Below are positions 1 to 7,092 of a stretch of 8,880 nt of DNA, piece after piece (the first letter of the stretch is position 1; each line of letters begins with the position of its first letter). The stretch spans positions 1 to 8,880 of the forward strand of contig JACDFX010000034.1 of assembly GCA_013815575.1 (NCBI GenBank). Reading direction: 5' to 3'. Below the pieces are notes generated by a model that saw only the letters and a list, made by a program, of their open reading frames with translations, did not search any database and was not told the origin of the DNA. A program made the position numbers and the translations under genes. The stretch is from Rubrobacter sp. (GTDB lineage Bacteria; Actinomycetota; Rubrobacteria; Rubrobacterales; Rubrobacteraceae).

Positions 1-1308
1 CATCACAGGACCGTCAGCGGGCCGATCCGGAAGCCGGCCGTGTGTACCGCGCACCCACGACGGGTCCAGGGGCACCACGTCCATGACGTAGCGGAACCCC
101 AGGCGTTTGCGAGCGAGGGCGAGGGCGGCTCGGGCCTTCGCCGTGCGGTCGCCGGGGTCAATAAAAAGCTCCGCCGGGTCGTAGCCGGGTTTGCGGTGGA
201 TCTCCACCGTCCGGGCGAAGTCCGGGGCGCGCCCGTCATCCAGCCAGTAGTAGTGGGTGAACCAGGCGCCGGACTCCGCCACCGCGACCAGCTCCCCCGC
301 CCGCTCGTGGTCCACGCCGAACTCTCGCTTCCCGTCCTCGCCCAGCACCGCCTCCACCCCGGCGAGAGATTCCAACAACTCCTTCACCTCGGGGATGCGT
401 GCGGTCTCGCGGACATAGATGTGGGCAACCTGATGGTCAGCGACGGCGAAGGCGGCCGAGGTCCAGGGGTCGAGGTATTCCATGTTCTCCTGGGCGTGGA
501 CGTTCAGGAGACCGGCCTCCCTGAGACGGCGGTTGATGTCCACCTGCCGGATGGACGGCGTGATGCCGTACTCGGAGACGACCAAGACGCTCTTGCCCCG
601 GTCCAGGGCGAAGTCTGAGAGACGGCCCGCGACCCGGTCTATCTCCTTCGCGGCGGATATAGCTTCGGGCGAATCGGGTCCGAAGCGTTGCAGGTCGTAG
701 TCCAGGTGAGGCAGGTAGACCAGCGTGAGGTCCGGGTCTTCGGCGGAGATGACGCGCTCCGCGGCGGCGGAGATCCAGGCCGAAGATTTTATGTTCGCCC
801 CAGGTCCCCAATACTGGAAGAGCGGAAATCGGCCCAGCTCGGCGGTCAACGTCTCGCGCCATTTTGCGGGGAACGTATAGCAATCCGGGGACTTTCGCCC
901 GTCCGCGTGGTAGACGGGCCTCGGGGTGAGCGTCACGTCGGTGGCCGCGCCCATCGCGTACCACCAGCAGAGGTTGGCCGCCTTGTAGCCGGGGGAGGAG
1001 CGGCGGGCAGTATCCCAGATCTTCTCGCCCTGCACCAGCGCGTTGTGCTGGCGCCAGAAGTAGATCTCACCGAGGTCCCGAAAGTACCAACCGTTGCCGA
1101 CGACGCCGTGTCCAGAGGGCAGGAGTCCCGTGAGGAACGTGGACTGCACGGAGCAAGTGACGGCGGGGAACGTGGGCGTCAACTCCGCCTGGAACCCGAC
1201 TCTCCCGAGCGCCGAGAGGCGCGGCATATGCTCCAGAAGACGGGGCGTGAGCCCCACCACGTCCATTACCACCAAGCCCTTGCCGTTGGCTTTGCCGTTA
1301 GCACTCAT
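1..1308 (-). CDS. eboF: EboF-like alkaline-phosphatase-superfamily phosphodiesterase (C-terminus beyond window)
   Basis: This is a 436-codon open frame from the ATG at 1308 that runs off the window at base 1, so the stop is not seen. The family hydrolyses phosphodiester or phosphomonoester bonds (COG1524-type, the nucleotide pyrophosphatase group). Visible landmarks are D16 in VVMDVVG, the nucleophile region TFPAVTCSVQST at 45-56 with T51 the likely nucleophile, LTGLLPSGHGVVGN at 59-72, YLPHLDYDLQRFGP at 198-211, VVSEYGI at 243-249, DHQVAH at 291-296 and RGTHG at 420-424. The classic Asp-His pair of the fourth motif is Glu-Tyr here, as I recall for EboF-like proteins. No signal peptide is visible, so it is probably cytoplasmic. 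The start is supported by AGGA at 1318-1321, nine bases upstream, and the gene overlaps eboE by 11 bases. The ebo context favours EboF; another phosphodiesterase of this superfamily remains possible. Confidence 0.85.
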   Translation of the reverse strand, partial: MSANGKANGKGLVVMDVVGLTPRLLEHMPRLSALGRVGFQAELTPTFPAVTCSVQSTFLTGLLPSGHGVVGNGWYFRDLGEIYFWRQHNALVQGEKIWDTARRSSPGYKAANLCWWYAMGAATDVTLTPRPVYHADGRKSPDCYTFPAKWRETLTAELGRFPLFQYWGPGANIKSSAWISAAAERVISAEDPDLTLVYLPHLDYDLQRFGPDSPEAISAAKEIDRVAGRLSDFALDRGKSVLVVSEYGITPSIRQVDINRRLREAGLLNVHAQENMEYLDPWTSAAFAVADHQVAHIYVRETARIPEVKELLESLAGVEAVLGEDGKREFGVDHERAGELVAVAESGAWFTHYYWLDDGRAPDFARTVEIHRKPGYDPAELFIDPGDRTAKARAALALARKRLGFRYVMDVVPLDPSWVRGTHGRLPDRPADGPVM

Positions 1309-2482
1309 ACGGCCACGTCCTTCCGTTCCCAGGCGCCCGCAGACCCAGCCCGTCGAGCCGGTCCTTCGTCCAGGCCAGCTCGCGGGCGAGTCCTTCTATG
1401 AGTCCATCGTCGTCCGTCGGTCGCTCGGCTCGGGGCAGGACCGTCCACGTATAGGTCTCGACCTCCAAGTGGCGCGTGACGGGCTCCTCCCCACCCACCA
1501 GCGCATCCAAAGCCTCCACCAGCTCGCGTTGGGTGGTGTCCTCGCCGGGGTGGTGGATCGGCACGTGGAAATGGACCCGCCACTCGCTCGACCCAGGCAA
1601 ACCGCCAGCCAGAGCTTCGGGGAGGTCGTCCACCCCCGCGACGCCATCCAGGGTCCGCTCGCGGGTCTGGTGCAGGAAGCGCGGCTCGGCGAAGCCTTCG
1701 AGAGTTTCCCTCGCACGAGGGGATACCGGGTCCGCGACCTTGAGGGCGCTGGAGAGTTGCGCCTTGAAGATGGGGACTCCGGCATCCTTCAGGAGGTTCA
1801 CGGACTTCGCGGGCTCCTCGAACTGGATGGCCATGTGGCAGGCGTCGAGGCAGGCCCCGACCCAACGCCCATCCACGCCCTCAAGCGCCTCGGCCAACCC
1901 CTCCGTCGTCTCGACGGCGCAACCCGGCTCGGGCTCCAACGCGAGCAGGATGCGGCGGCCCGACTCATCAGCCAGGGCTTCGAGGCCCTCCGCGACCCGG
2001 TTCAGGGCGTCGCACGCGATTCGCGTGTCCTCTCCTGTCCAGTCCTCGCGCCACCCGAGGGGCACGGTGGAGATGGTCCCGGTCTCCACGCCATCGGGCA
2101 GGAGCCTGGCGAGCAGGCGGGCCAGGGTGAGCGTGTATTCCGCGCGGCGGGGGTCGGTCCAGTCCGGGCTGTAGACGGCCTTCTTGACCACGGGGGCGTG
2201 GAAGGCAGTGTACGGGAAGCCGTTGAGGGTGACGACCTCCAGGCCGTGCCCTTCGAGCCGGGCGCACAGGGAGGAGAGGGCGCGCGGGTCTTCCACCAGA
2301 TTTTGGGCGGCGGGGGCGGCCAGCCACAGCCCGACGCCCAGGGAGTCCACTCCGAGGCGCGCGCGTACGGGGGCCGCGAAGCGCGAGAGCTGGGCCGCGA
2401 CGCCTTCGGCGGTCTCGGAGGGGTGGACGTTGCTACAGTAGGCGAGGTGGACGGTGGATCCGTCCGGGTGCGTGAAGCGCAC
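1298..2482 (-). CDS. eboE: Metabolite traffic protein EboE, xylose-isomerase-like TIM barrel
   Basis: The protein has 394 residues from a GTG start. It is an AP-endonuclease-2/xylose-isomerase type TIM barrel of the EboE kind. Landmarks are HLAYCSNVHPSE at 12-23 near the N-terminus, LNGFPYTAFH at 86-95, LEPEPG at 182-187, LDACHMAIQFEEPAKS at 212-227, HFHVPIHH at 304-311 and LEVETYTWTVLPR at 339-351, the last being the most EboE-like stretch. E183, D213, H216 and E342 are likely metal or substrate ligands. The GTG lies one base after the eboB stop and has no convincing Shine-Dalgarno site, so translation probably depends on ribosomes finishing eboB. Its end overlaps eboF by 11 bases. The family is required for ebo-dependent metabolite export in cyanobacteria, but its chemical reaction is not known to me. 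Confidence 0.88.
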   Translation of the reverse strand: MRFTHPDGSTVHLAYCSNVHPSETAEGVAAQLSRFAAPVRARLGVDSLGVGLWLAAPAAQNLVEDPRALSSLCARLEGHGLEVVTLNGFPYTAFHAPVVKKAVYSPDWTDPRRAEYTLTLARLLARLLPDGVETGTISTVPLGWREDWTGEDTRIACDALNRVAEGLEALADESGRRILLALEPEPGCAVETTEGLAEALEGVDGRWVGACLDACHMAIQFEEPAKSVNLLKDAGVPIFKAQLSSALKVADPVSPRARETLEGFAEPRFLHQTRERTLDGVAGVDDLPEALAGGLPGSSEWRVHFHVPIHHPGEDTTQRELVEALDALVGGEEPVTRHLEVETYTWTVLPRAERPTDDDGLIEGLARELAWTKDRLDGLGLRAPGNGRTWPYEC

Positions 2483-2483
2483 G

Positions 2484-3350
2484 TCAGCCGGCCGGCCGTT
2501 CGCCGCGCAGCACCGAATTTCCCTCGAAGGTGGCCGCGCGGTCGGCGTCTGGCTCGTCGAGCATTAAACGTCCGCTCTGGCCGAAGAACTCCACGGGGTT
2601 TCGCCACACGACGCGGTCGATCTCATCCTCGGAAAAGCCCGCATCAAGCATCGCGTTCGCGGTCTTGGAAACCTTTAGTGGGTCGCTGATGCCCCAGTCG
2701 GCGGCTGAGTTGACGAGAATACGCTCCGTGCCGAACTCCTCGGCGACCCTGACGAACCGATGCTCGTCCATCTTGGTGAACGGGTAGATGGTGAAGCCGG
2801 CCCAGCAGCCGCTCTCGACCACCTCCGCGACGGTGAGCTCGTTGTTGTGGTCAACCACGACCAACTCAGGAGGAACGCCCGAGTCCGCCACGATCTCCAA
2901 CGTCCGTCGCGTCCCTGCGAGCTTGTCCCGGTGCGGCGTGTGGACGAGAACCGGCAGGTCGTGCTCCAGGGCGAGGGCGAGTTGGGCTTCCAGGGCCGCT
3001 TCCTCTCCGGCGGTCATGGAGTCGAATCCGATCTCCCCTACCGCCACGACGCCGTCTTTGGCGAGATAACGCGGCAGGATGGCGAGGACTTCTTCTCTGA
3101 GACGGTCGTCGTTGGCCTCTTTTGGATTCAGGCCGATGGCGCAATGGTGGCTGATGCCGAACTGGCTCGCCCGGAATCGCTCCCAGCCGAGGAGGCCGTT
3201 GAAGTAGTCCACGAAGGAGTCCACCGAGGTCCGGGGCTGGCCGAGCCAGAAGGCGGGTTCGACTATGGCGCGGACGCCGGAGGCAGCCATCGCCTCGTAG
3301 TCATCGGTGGTGCGGGAGGTCATGTGTACGTGCGGGTCAAATATTCGCAT
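2484..3350 (-). CDS. eboB: TatD-like metal-dependent hydrolase EboB
   Basis: The protein has 288 residues and is an amidohydrolase-type TIM barrel related to TatD. All ligands expected for a two-metal TatD site are present: H7 and H9 in DPHVH, E106 in GEIGFD, H137 in LVHTPH, H168 in VVDHNN and D218 in SAADWG. The C-terminal WRNPVEFFGQSG (249-260) resembles the closing Asn-Pro-x-x-x-Phe motif of TatD proteins. Canonical TatD acts as a nuclease; in the ebo setting the substrate is unknown and is more likely a small metabolite. The ATG at 3350 has AGGAG at 3356-3360, five bases upstream, and lies 14 bases inside the end of eboA. Assignment to EboB rests on the fold plus direct adjacency to EboA and EboE. 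Confidence 0.88.
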   Translation of the reverse strand: MRIFDPHVHMTSRTTDDYEAMAASGVRAIVEPAFWLGQPRTSVDSFVDYFNGLLGWERFRASQFGISHHCAIGLNPKEANDDRLREEVLAILPRYLAKDGVVAVGEIGFDSMTAGEEAALEAQLALALEHDLPVLVHTPHRDKLAGTRRTLEIVADSGVPPELVVVDHNNELTVAEVVESGCWAGFTIYPFTKMDEHRFVRVAEEFGTERILVNSAADWGISDPLKVSKTANAMLDAGFSEDEIDRVVWRNPVEFFGQSGRLMLDEPDADRAATFEGNSVLRGERPAG

Positions 3351-4083
3351 CTCGGCTCCTCAGAAGGTGGCTGTCTCTCAGCGCCCGCTCGGCCGCGTGA
3401 CGCCGAGCGGCTATTGGATGATCCAACTCAGAGAAGATCGCTTCGATCTCCTCCTCCGGCGGGAAACGCTCGATGACGGGCCAGACCTCGGCCGGCACGT
3501 CCCGTTCGGCGGCGATCCTCTCATGCGCATAGTCCGCCAGCATACGGGCCATCTCCGGCGTCGTCCGGTCTTCGAGGCCATCCAATGGTGAGATCCGCAC
3601 CCCCACGAACACGCATTTGAGGACGGCCTGCGCGAGCGCCGCGTCGTCGAGGCGCTCGATGGCGTATGGACCGAGCGCCGCCGCTATGAGGTTGGTGTCG
3701 TTTGTCCTGATGGCATCCTTGACCAGCGGCACGGCTGAGTCCTCCACCGGCAACAACGGCAACGCCCGCAGCACGCCCCGGCGCTCGTTCGCATCGCCGT
3801 GACGATAGAGTTCGCCGATTTCCTCTCCCGCCCGGTCCCCGATGGCGACTAGTAGCAGCGCACGCCCGGCGTCGTCCAGCCTCCAGGCGTGCGGATCGTC
3901 GGGATCGGCGAGCGGGTCGAGGGTCATCCGGCCCACCTCGCGGCCCACGGCCGGGAACGCGGCCGCTATCGCACCGGGGTTCAGATTCACGGCCTCCGAT
4001 GTCTCCTTCAGCCAGCGGATGCCGTCAGCGGAGGCTCGCTCCCGAACGGAGGACCACAGATGCCCTGTATCGTGTGGGATCAC
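3337..4083 (-). CDS. eboA: EboA family metabolite traffic protein
   Basis: The protein has 248 residues and is mostly helical and soluble in appearance, with no signal peptide or membrane span. I recognise it as EboA from FPAVGR at 43-48, ERRGVLRALPLLP at 100-112, VLKCVFVGVRISPLDGL at 154-170, followed by the ARMLADYAHER stretch at 179-189. EboA has no known catalytic activity. It is required with the other ebo genes for export of the scytonemin precursor in cyanobacteria, and is the marker gene of the cluster. The start is GTG at 4083, overlapping the previous gene's TGA as GTGA, with GAAGG at 4091-4095 seven bases upstream. The C-terminus is charged (LLRSRDANI). A role as scaffold or carrier is inference. 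Confidence 0.9.
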   Translation of the reverse strand: MIPHDTGHLWSSVRERASADGIRWLKETSEAVNLNPGAIAAAFPAVGREVGRMTLDPLADPDDPHAWRLDDAGRALLLVAIGDRAGEEIGELYRHGDANERRGVLRALPLLPVEDSAVPLVKDAIRTNDTNLIAAALGPYAIERLDDAALAQAVLKCVFVGVRISPLDGLEDRTTPEMARMLADYAHERIAAERDVPAEVWPVIERFPPEEEIEAIFSELDHPIAARRHAAERALRDSHLLRSRDANI

Positions 4084-4928
4084 ACGGCCACCTTCTTGCG
4101 TTCCGCTTCCTTCAAGAACTCGATGGCCCGCGGCACGGTCCTGTGCGCGGCGTGGCTGTGACGCGATAGCTCCACCGAGACCAGCCCCCGGTAGCCGATC
4201 CGGTTCAGCGCGTCCAGAATGGGAGGGAAATCCACGTCTCCCTCGCCGAAGTCGAGATGCTCATGAACACCCCGCCGCACGTCTTCGATGTGAACATTGA
4301 CGAGTTGCCCGGCCCTCTCCAGAATGCGCTCCGGGACGGGCTCTTCCCCGACACAGAGGCAGTGTCCCACGTCGAGCGTCAAGCCGAAGCACTCAGATCC
4401 GCCGAGCGCATCCAGTAGCGCGTCGTACTGGTCCAGGCGTTCGACGAGGTGGCCGGGCTCGGGCTCGAACGCGAGCGTCACGCCACGTTTCTCCGCCGCC
4501 TCAAGCGCCGCCGAGCAGCCTTCCACGAGCCGTCGCCATGCTACTTCCCCGTCTACGTCCGGCGGCGCCGTCCCCGACCAGAAAGAGACGGTCTCCGCGC
4601 CGAGATCCGCGGCGATATCCACGGCCCGGCAGAGGAACTCCACGCGGCGCTGGCGGCCCTCGTTCGATATCAGGTTCGGCTCGTGCTTGCGGCGTGGATC
4701 GAGGACAAACCGTCCGCCGGTCTCGACGACGGCGGTCAGGGTAAGGTCTTCTAGCCGTTGACGGAGACGGTCGAGGCGGTGGGATAGGTCCGGGGCGAAA
4801 GGATCGAGGTGGTGGTGATCCAGGGTCAAGGATACGCCATCGTAGCCGGTGTCGGCGAGGAAGGAGAGCGCGTCCTCCAGCCGATGGTCGGCGAGACCGT
4901 TGGTATTGTATGCGTAGCGCAGGCTCAC
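4080..4928 (-). CDS. Sugar phosphate isomerase/epimerase-like TIM barrel
   Basis: The protein has 282 residues from the GTG at 4928. A longer frame continues upstream to 5117, but the GTG overlaps the eboC stop as GTGA, matching the coupling seen in the rest of the operon, and the conserved barrel begins immediately (MSLRYAYNTNGL). The family is AP-endonuclease-2/xylose-isomerase-like, which includes sugar and cyclitol isomerases, epimerases and dehydratases. Expected metal ligands are visible: E155 in FEPEPG, D186 and H189 in LDVGH, H213 in NVHIED and E253 in VELSRH, so it is probably an active metalloenzyme. It shares the EPEPG and Asp-x-x-His layout with EboE. It is extra to the six named ebo genes. 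Its position next to inositol-phosphate synthase suggests action on an inositol-derived or related sugar, but that is inference. Confidence 0.85.
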   Translation of the reverse strand: MSLRYAYNTNGLADHRLEDALSFLADTGYDGVSLTLDHHHLDPFAPDLSHRLDRLRQRLEDLTLTAVVETGGRFVLDPRRKHEPNLISNEGRQRRVEFLCRAVDIAADLGAETVSFWSGTAPPDVDGEVAWRRLVEGCSAALEAAEKRGVTLAFEPEPGHLVERLDQYDALLDALGGSECFGLTLDVGHCLCVGEEPVPERILERAGQLVNVHIEDVRRGVHEHLDFGEGDVDFPPILDALNRIGYRGLVSVELSRHSHAAHRTVPRAIEFLKEAERKKVAV

Positions 4929-5824
4929 GTCACGGACCTCTTGCGGGCGAGCCTGCGGGCCAGCCGCCACCCGGTGGCGAGGACTGCCGCCAGGCCCGGC
5001 TTGCCAGCTCCGGCGAGCATCCCCGCTTCGAGCGGCATGAGCCCGAGGACACCGGCCCCGACCACTTTCTGGAGGTTCTCCGGGGACGGCTGTCTGGCCG
5101 CTTCCAGCTCCGCGCAAACCATCTCGACCGCGTGTACGCTCAGGAGCGCGAGCGACACGGCGCCGTGTATCCGGCGGCGGAGAATCCCGGCGTCTTCCGA
5201 GGCTTCGAGGGCGAGCTGGGCAGCGGCGAGGGTCGTGGCGGTGGAGCCGGCCAGGGCACCGAGGGCAAGCGTCTTCGTGCCGCCTTCGGTCTCGCGGCGG
5301 CTGACGGTGGTGATCATGGCTATGTGCCCCCCAACGACGCCCGCGGCGGGCCAGGCCCTCCGGTCGGCCAGTCCCCCTGCGCCCATCATCACGTCGAGAG
5401 ACCGGCAGGCGGCCATGACGGCCGGTCCCCAGCGGGTCTCTTTGGCCGCCAGGTCGTAGGACCAGACGGCGGCGGCGAGCGGGACGGCGACCGTGAGGGA
5501 CCTCCGGCCACCCGCGGCGCCGGCGAGGACCAGGCTCGCGGCGGTCAGGGTGGCGGCGAAGCCGAGGGCGAAGCGAGCGCTCACGCGGCCGGAAGGTATG
5601 GGACGCTTCGGCCGCTCACGGGCGTCCACGTCGCGGTCGGCATAGTCGTTGAGGGCCATCCCCGCCGCGTAGAGACAAGAGGAGGAGGCCACGAGGCCGG
5701 CGAGATGGCGGGAGGATCGCCGCTCACCGGAGACGACAGATCCCAGCAGCACGTCGCCAGGGACACTGAGGAGAGAGGGCAGGCGCAGCAGGTCCGCCAG
5801 GTCACCGGGCCTGGGTAGCGTCAT
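4925..5824 (-). CDS. eboC: UbiA-like membrane prenyltransferase family protein EboC
   Basis: The protein has 299 residues from the ATG at 5824. The open frame extends to a GTG-type start at 5854, but the 5824 ATG overlaps the preceding stop as ATGA and has GGAGG at 5829-5833, so I prefer it. This is a multi-span membrane protein with hydrophobic stretches near 43-58, 86-104, 111-123, 160-173, 185-204 and 257-285. The Asp-rich UbiA motif NDYADRDVD is at 59-67, followed by RPKRPIPSGRVS (71-82). The second conserved stretch reads YDLAAKETRWGPAVMAACR (123-141), with YDxxxK in place of the second Asp-rich motif of standard UbiA enzymes, as in EboC proteins. UbiA enzymes join an isoprenoid diphosphate to an acceptor or a sugar phosphate to a polyprenyl phosphate. 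Which applies here is unknown. It is the only integral membrane protein of the operon. Confidence 0.9.
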   Translation of the reverse strand: MTLPRPGDLADLLRLPSLLSVPGDVLLGSVVSGERRSSRHLAGLVASSSCLYAAGMALNDYADRDVDARERPKRPIPSGRVSARFALGFAATLTAASLVLAGAAGGRRSLTVAVPLAAAVWSYDLAAKETRWGPAVMAACRSLDVMMGAGGLADRRAWPAAGVVGGHIAMITTVSRRETEGGTKTLALGALAGSTATTLAAAQLALEASEDAGILRRRIHGAVSLALLSVHAVEMVCAELEAARQPSPENLQKVVGAGVLGLMPLEAGMLAGAGKPGLAAVLATGWRLARRLARKRSVT

Positions 5825-7011
5825 CCATCCTCCAGGCCCATCACCCACGCGCACAGTTCGGCTAGCTGGCGGTCCAGGTTATGCTCACGAGTCCCGGCGG
5901 GGTCCTTGAAGAAGAACGCCAGCGGGACAAGGGCTCCCTTCTGCCCGCGAGCGTGAGCGTAGCTCGTCAGGCGCGCGAGGTCCAGCACGAGAGGAGCGGC
6001 GAGCGCGGAGTCGCAGCCCTCCCAGATGAAATGCATATTCATTCGCGTTCCCAGGAATCCCTCGAAGGAGATACGGTCCCAGGCCGTCTTCCATTCTCCG
6101 AGGTCGCGCACGTAGTCAATACGCACCGGAGACTCGACGCCGTAGCCGAGCACGTCTTCCACAACCTGCCCTTTGGACTCCTCCTTGCCCCGGCGGCGAT
6201 CCGGCTCCGAGAGGGCCTCGCCGTCGCCCCCGCCGAGCACGTTCACCCCCAACCAGGAGCGCACCCGCAGCGCGCGGGAGGAGAACATGGGCGCGAGCGC
6301 GCTCTTCACCAGCGTCTCTCCAGTCTTGCCGTCCCGCCCGGCGTGGGGCACGTTCTTCTCCAACGCCAGCTCCTCCAGCGCCGGGAGCCGGGTCCCCGTA
6401 GAGGGCGTGAAGTCCACGAAGGAGCAACCCGCATCCAGGGCCGCGTAGGCGTACAGAGAGCTCTCCGGGAGGATGGCGTGTCCGCTCTCCAGCGCCTCTC
6501 GAAGGGAGGTGAGATCGGAGTGCGCCGGGTGCGGGTCCGCCGGCGCCTCCGTGGACGAAACGTTGACGACGACTACCCGCGCGAGGCCGTGCCTGGACCG
6601 GAAGTCACGCAGGTCTTCGCCTATGCGCTCGATGGTCTCCATGGGACGCTTGCCGGTGGGGTCCACCGTCGCGCCGGGCCGGATGTTCGCGTCGGCCTCC
6701 GCCAGCTCATCGGCGACCGTCGCCGGCAGGGTGAGAGGCAACACGCCCTCGTCCGCCAGCAGCTCTGCCTTCTTGAGAAGGGAGGTATCGGCAACCTCGT
6801 GACCACCGAAGACCAGGTGATCTAAGTCCGGCAAGGACGCGCTCGCCAGGGGTTCGGTGGCGGAGACCACGCCCGTGGGGCGGACGAGGCCACGGGCCAG
6901 GGCGGCGGCGCCAACGATGGCGGTCGTCGCCACCGAGCCGCGGGCCCCGATCAGCCAGACGCCGACGCGCTCGGGGGCGGGATCCGACACTACGCGGCCA
7001 TTGTCTTCCAT
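5821..7011 (-). CDS. ino1: Inositol-3-phosphate synthase (myo-inositol-1-phosphate synthase)
   Basis: The protein has 396 residues from the ATG at 7011; a GTG at 7020 would add three residues. The ATG is preferred because GAGGAG at 7020-7025 sits eight bases upstream of it. The enzyme uses bound NAD to cyclise glucose 6-phosphate to inositol 3-phosphate. Landmarks (ATG numbering) are the Rossmann loop LIGARGSVATT at 20-30, NVSSTEAP at 150-157, KTGETLVKSALAPMF at 229-243, NVLGGGDGEALSEP at 257-270, GKEESK at 275-280, the DLGEWK stretch at 303-308 (compare the GDSK motif), and LAAPLVLDLARL at 337-348. These match MIPS active-site order, including the catalytic lysines. It is the first gene of the ebo-type operon and its stop overlaps eboC as ATGA. 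Inositol phosphate also feeds phosphatidylinositol, mycothiol and di-inositol-phosphate solutes in actinobacteria, so it may not be dedicated to this operon. Confidence 0.92.
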   Translation of the reverse strand: MEDNGRVVSDPAPERVGVWLIGARGSVATTAIVGAAALARGLVRPTGVVSATEPLASASLPDLDHLVFGGHEVADTSLLKKAELLADEGVLPLTLPATVADELAEADANIRPGATVDPTGKRPMETIERIGEDLRDFRSRHGLARVVVVNVSSTEAPADPHPAHSDLTSLREALESGHAILPESSLYAYAALDAGCSFVDFTPSTGTRLPALEELALEKNVPHAGRDGKTGETLVKSALAPMFSSRALRVRSWLGVNVLGGGDGEALSEPDRRRGKEESKGQVVEDVLGYGVESPVRIDYVRDLGEWKTAWDRISFEGFLGTRMNMHFIWEGCDSALAAPLVLDLARLTSYAHARGQKGALVPLAFFFKDPAGTREHNLDRQLAELCAWVMGLEDG

Positions 7012-7019
7012 GGAGTACA

Positions 7020-7025
7020 CTCCTC
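7020..7025 (-). promoter_or_regulatory. Shine-Dalgarno site for inositol-phosphate synthase
   Basis: GAGGAG reads on the minus strand, with an eight-base spacer to the ATG at 7011. It overlaps the alternative GTG at 7020 itself, which argues for the ATG as the main start. A further GAGGA just upstream could serve the GTG, so the choice is not absolute. Confidence 0.7.
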
Positions 7026-7064
7026 TTCCTCGCCCAGCTCTTCCGGAAACGCCACTCCGCTCCT

Positions 7065-7092
7065 ATGATACTAGAACCGCGAACGCCGTCTA
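7065..7092 (-). promoter_or_regulatory. Candidate promoter of the ebo-type operon
   Basis: On the minus strand the -10-like TATCAT is at 7070-7065 (five of six matches to TATAAT) and the -35-like TAGACG is at 7092-7087 (four of six matches to TTGACA), separated by 16 bases. It would give a leader of about 45 bases before the ATG at 7011. The -35-like element lies inside an inverted repeat (7086-7109). This is consensus matching by eye only. Confidence 0.45.

Noticed and set aside
1094..2689. A 531-codon open frame on the plus strand, and other long plus-strand frames (for example 40-618, 4910-5818 and 5881-6825).
   Set aside because: They lie opposite well-recognised minus-strand genes. Their translations are rich in Arg, Gly and Pro with no family resemblance, as expected for antisense frames in high-GC DNA.
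4929..5117. A 63-codon N-terminal extension of the isomerase-like gene.
   Set aside because: It runs antisense-free but inside the eboC coding region in another frame, has low-complexity content, and the GTGA junction at 4928 gives the expected start of the barrel.
5825..5854. A longer eboC start at 5854.
   Set aside because: The ATG at 5824 overlaps the upstream stop and has GGAGG at a suitable distance. The ten extra residues (MRVGDGPGGW) do not look like part of the family.
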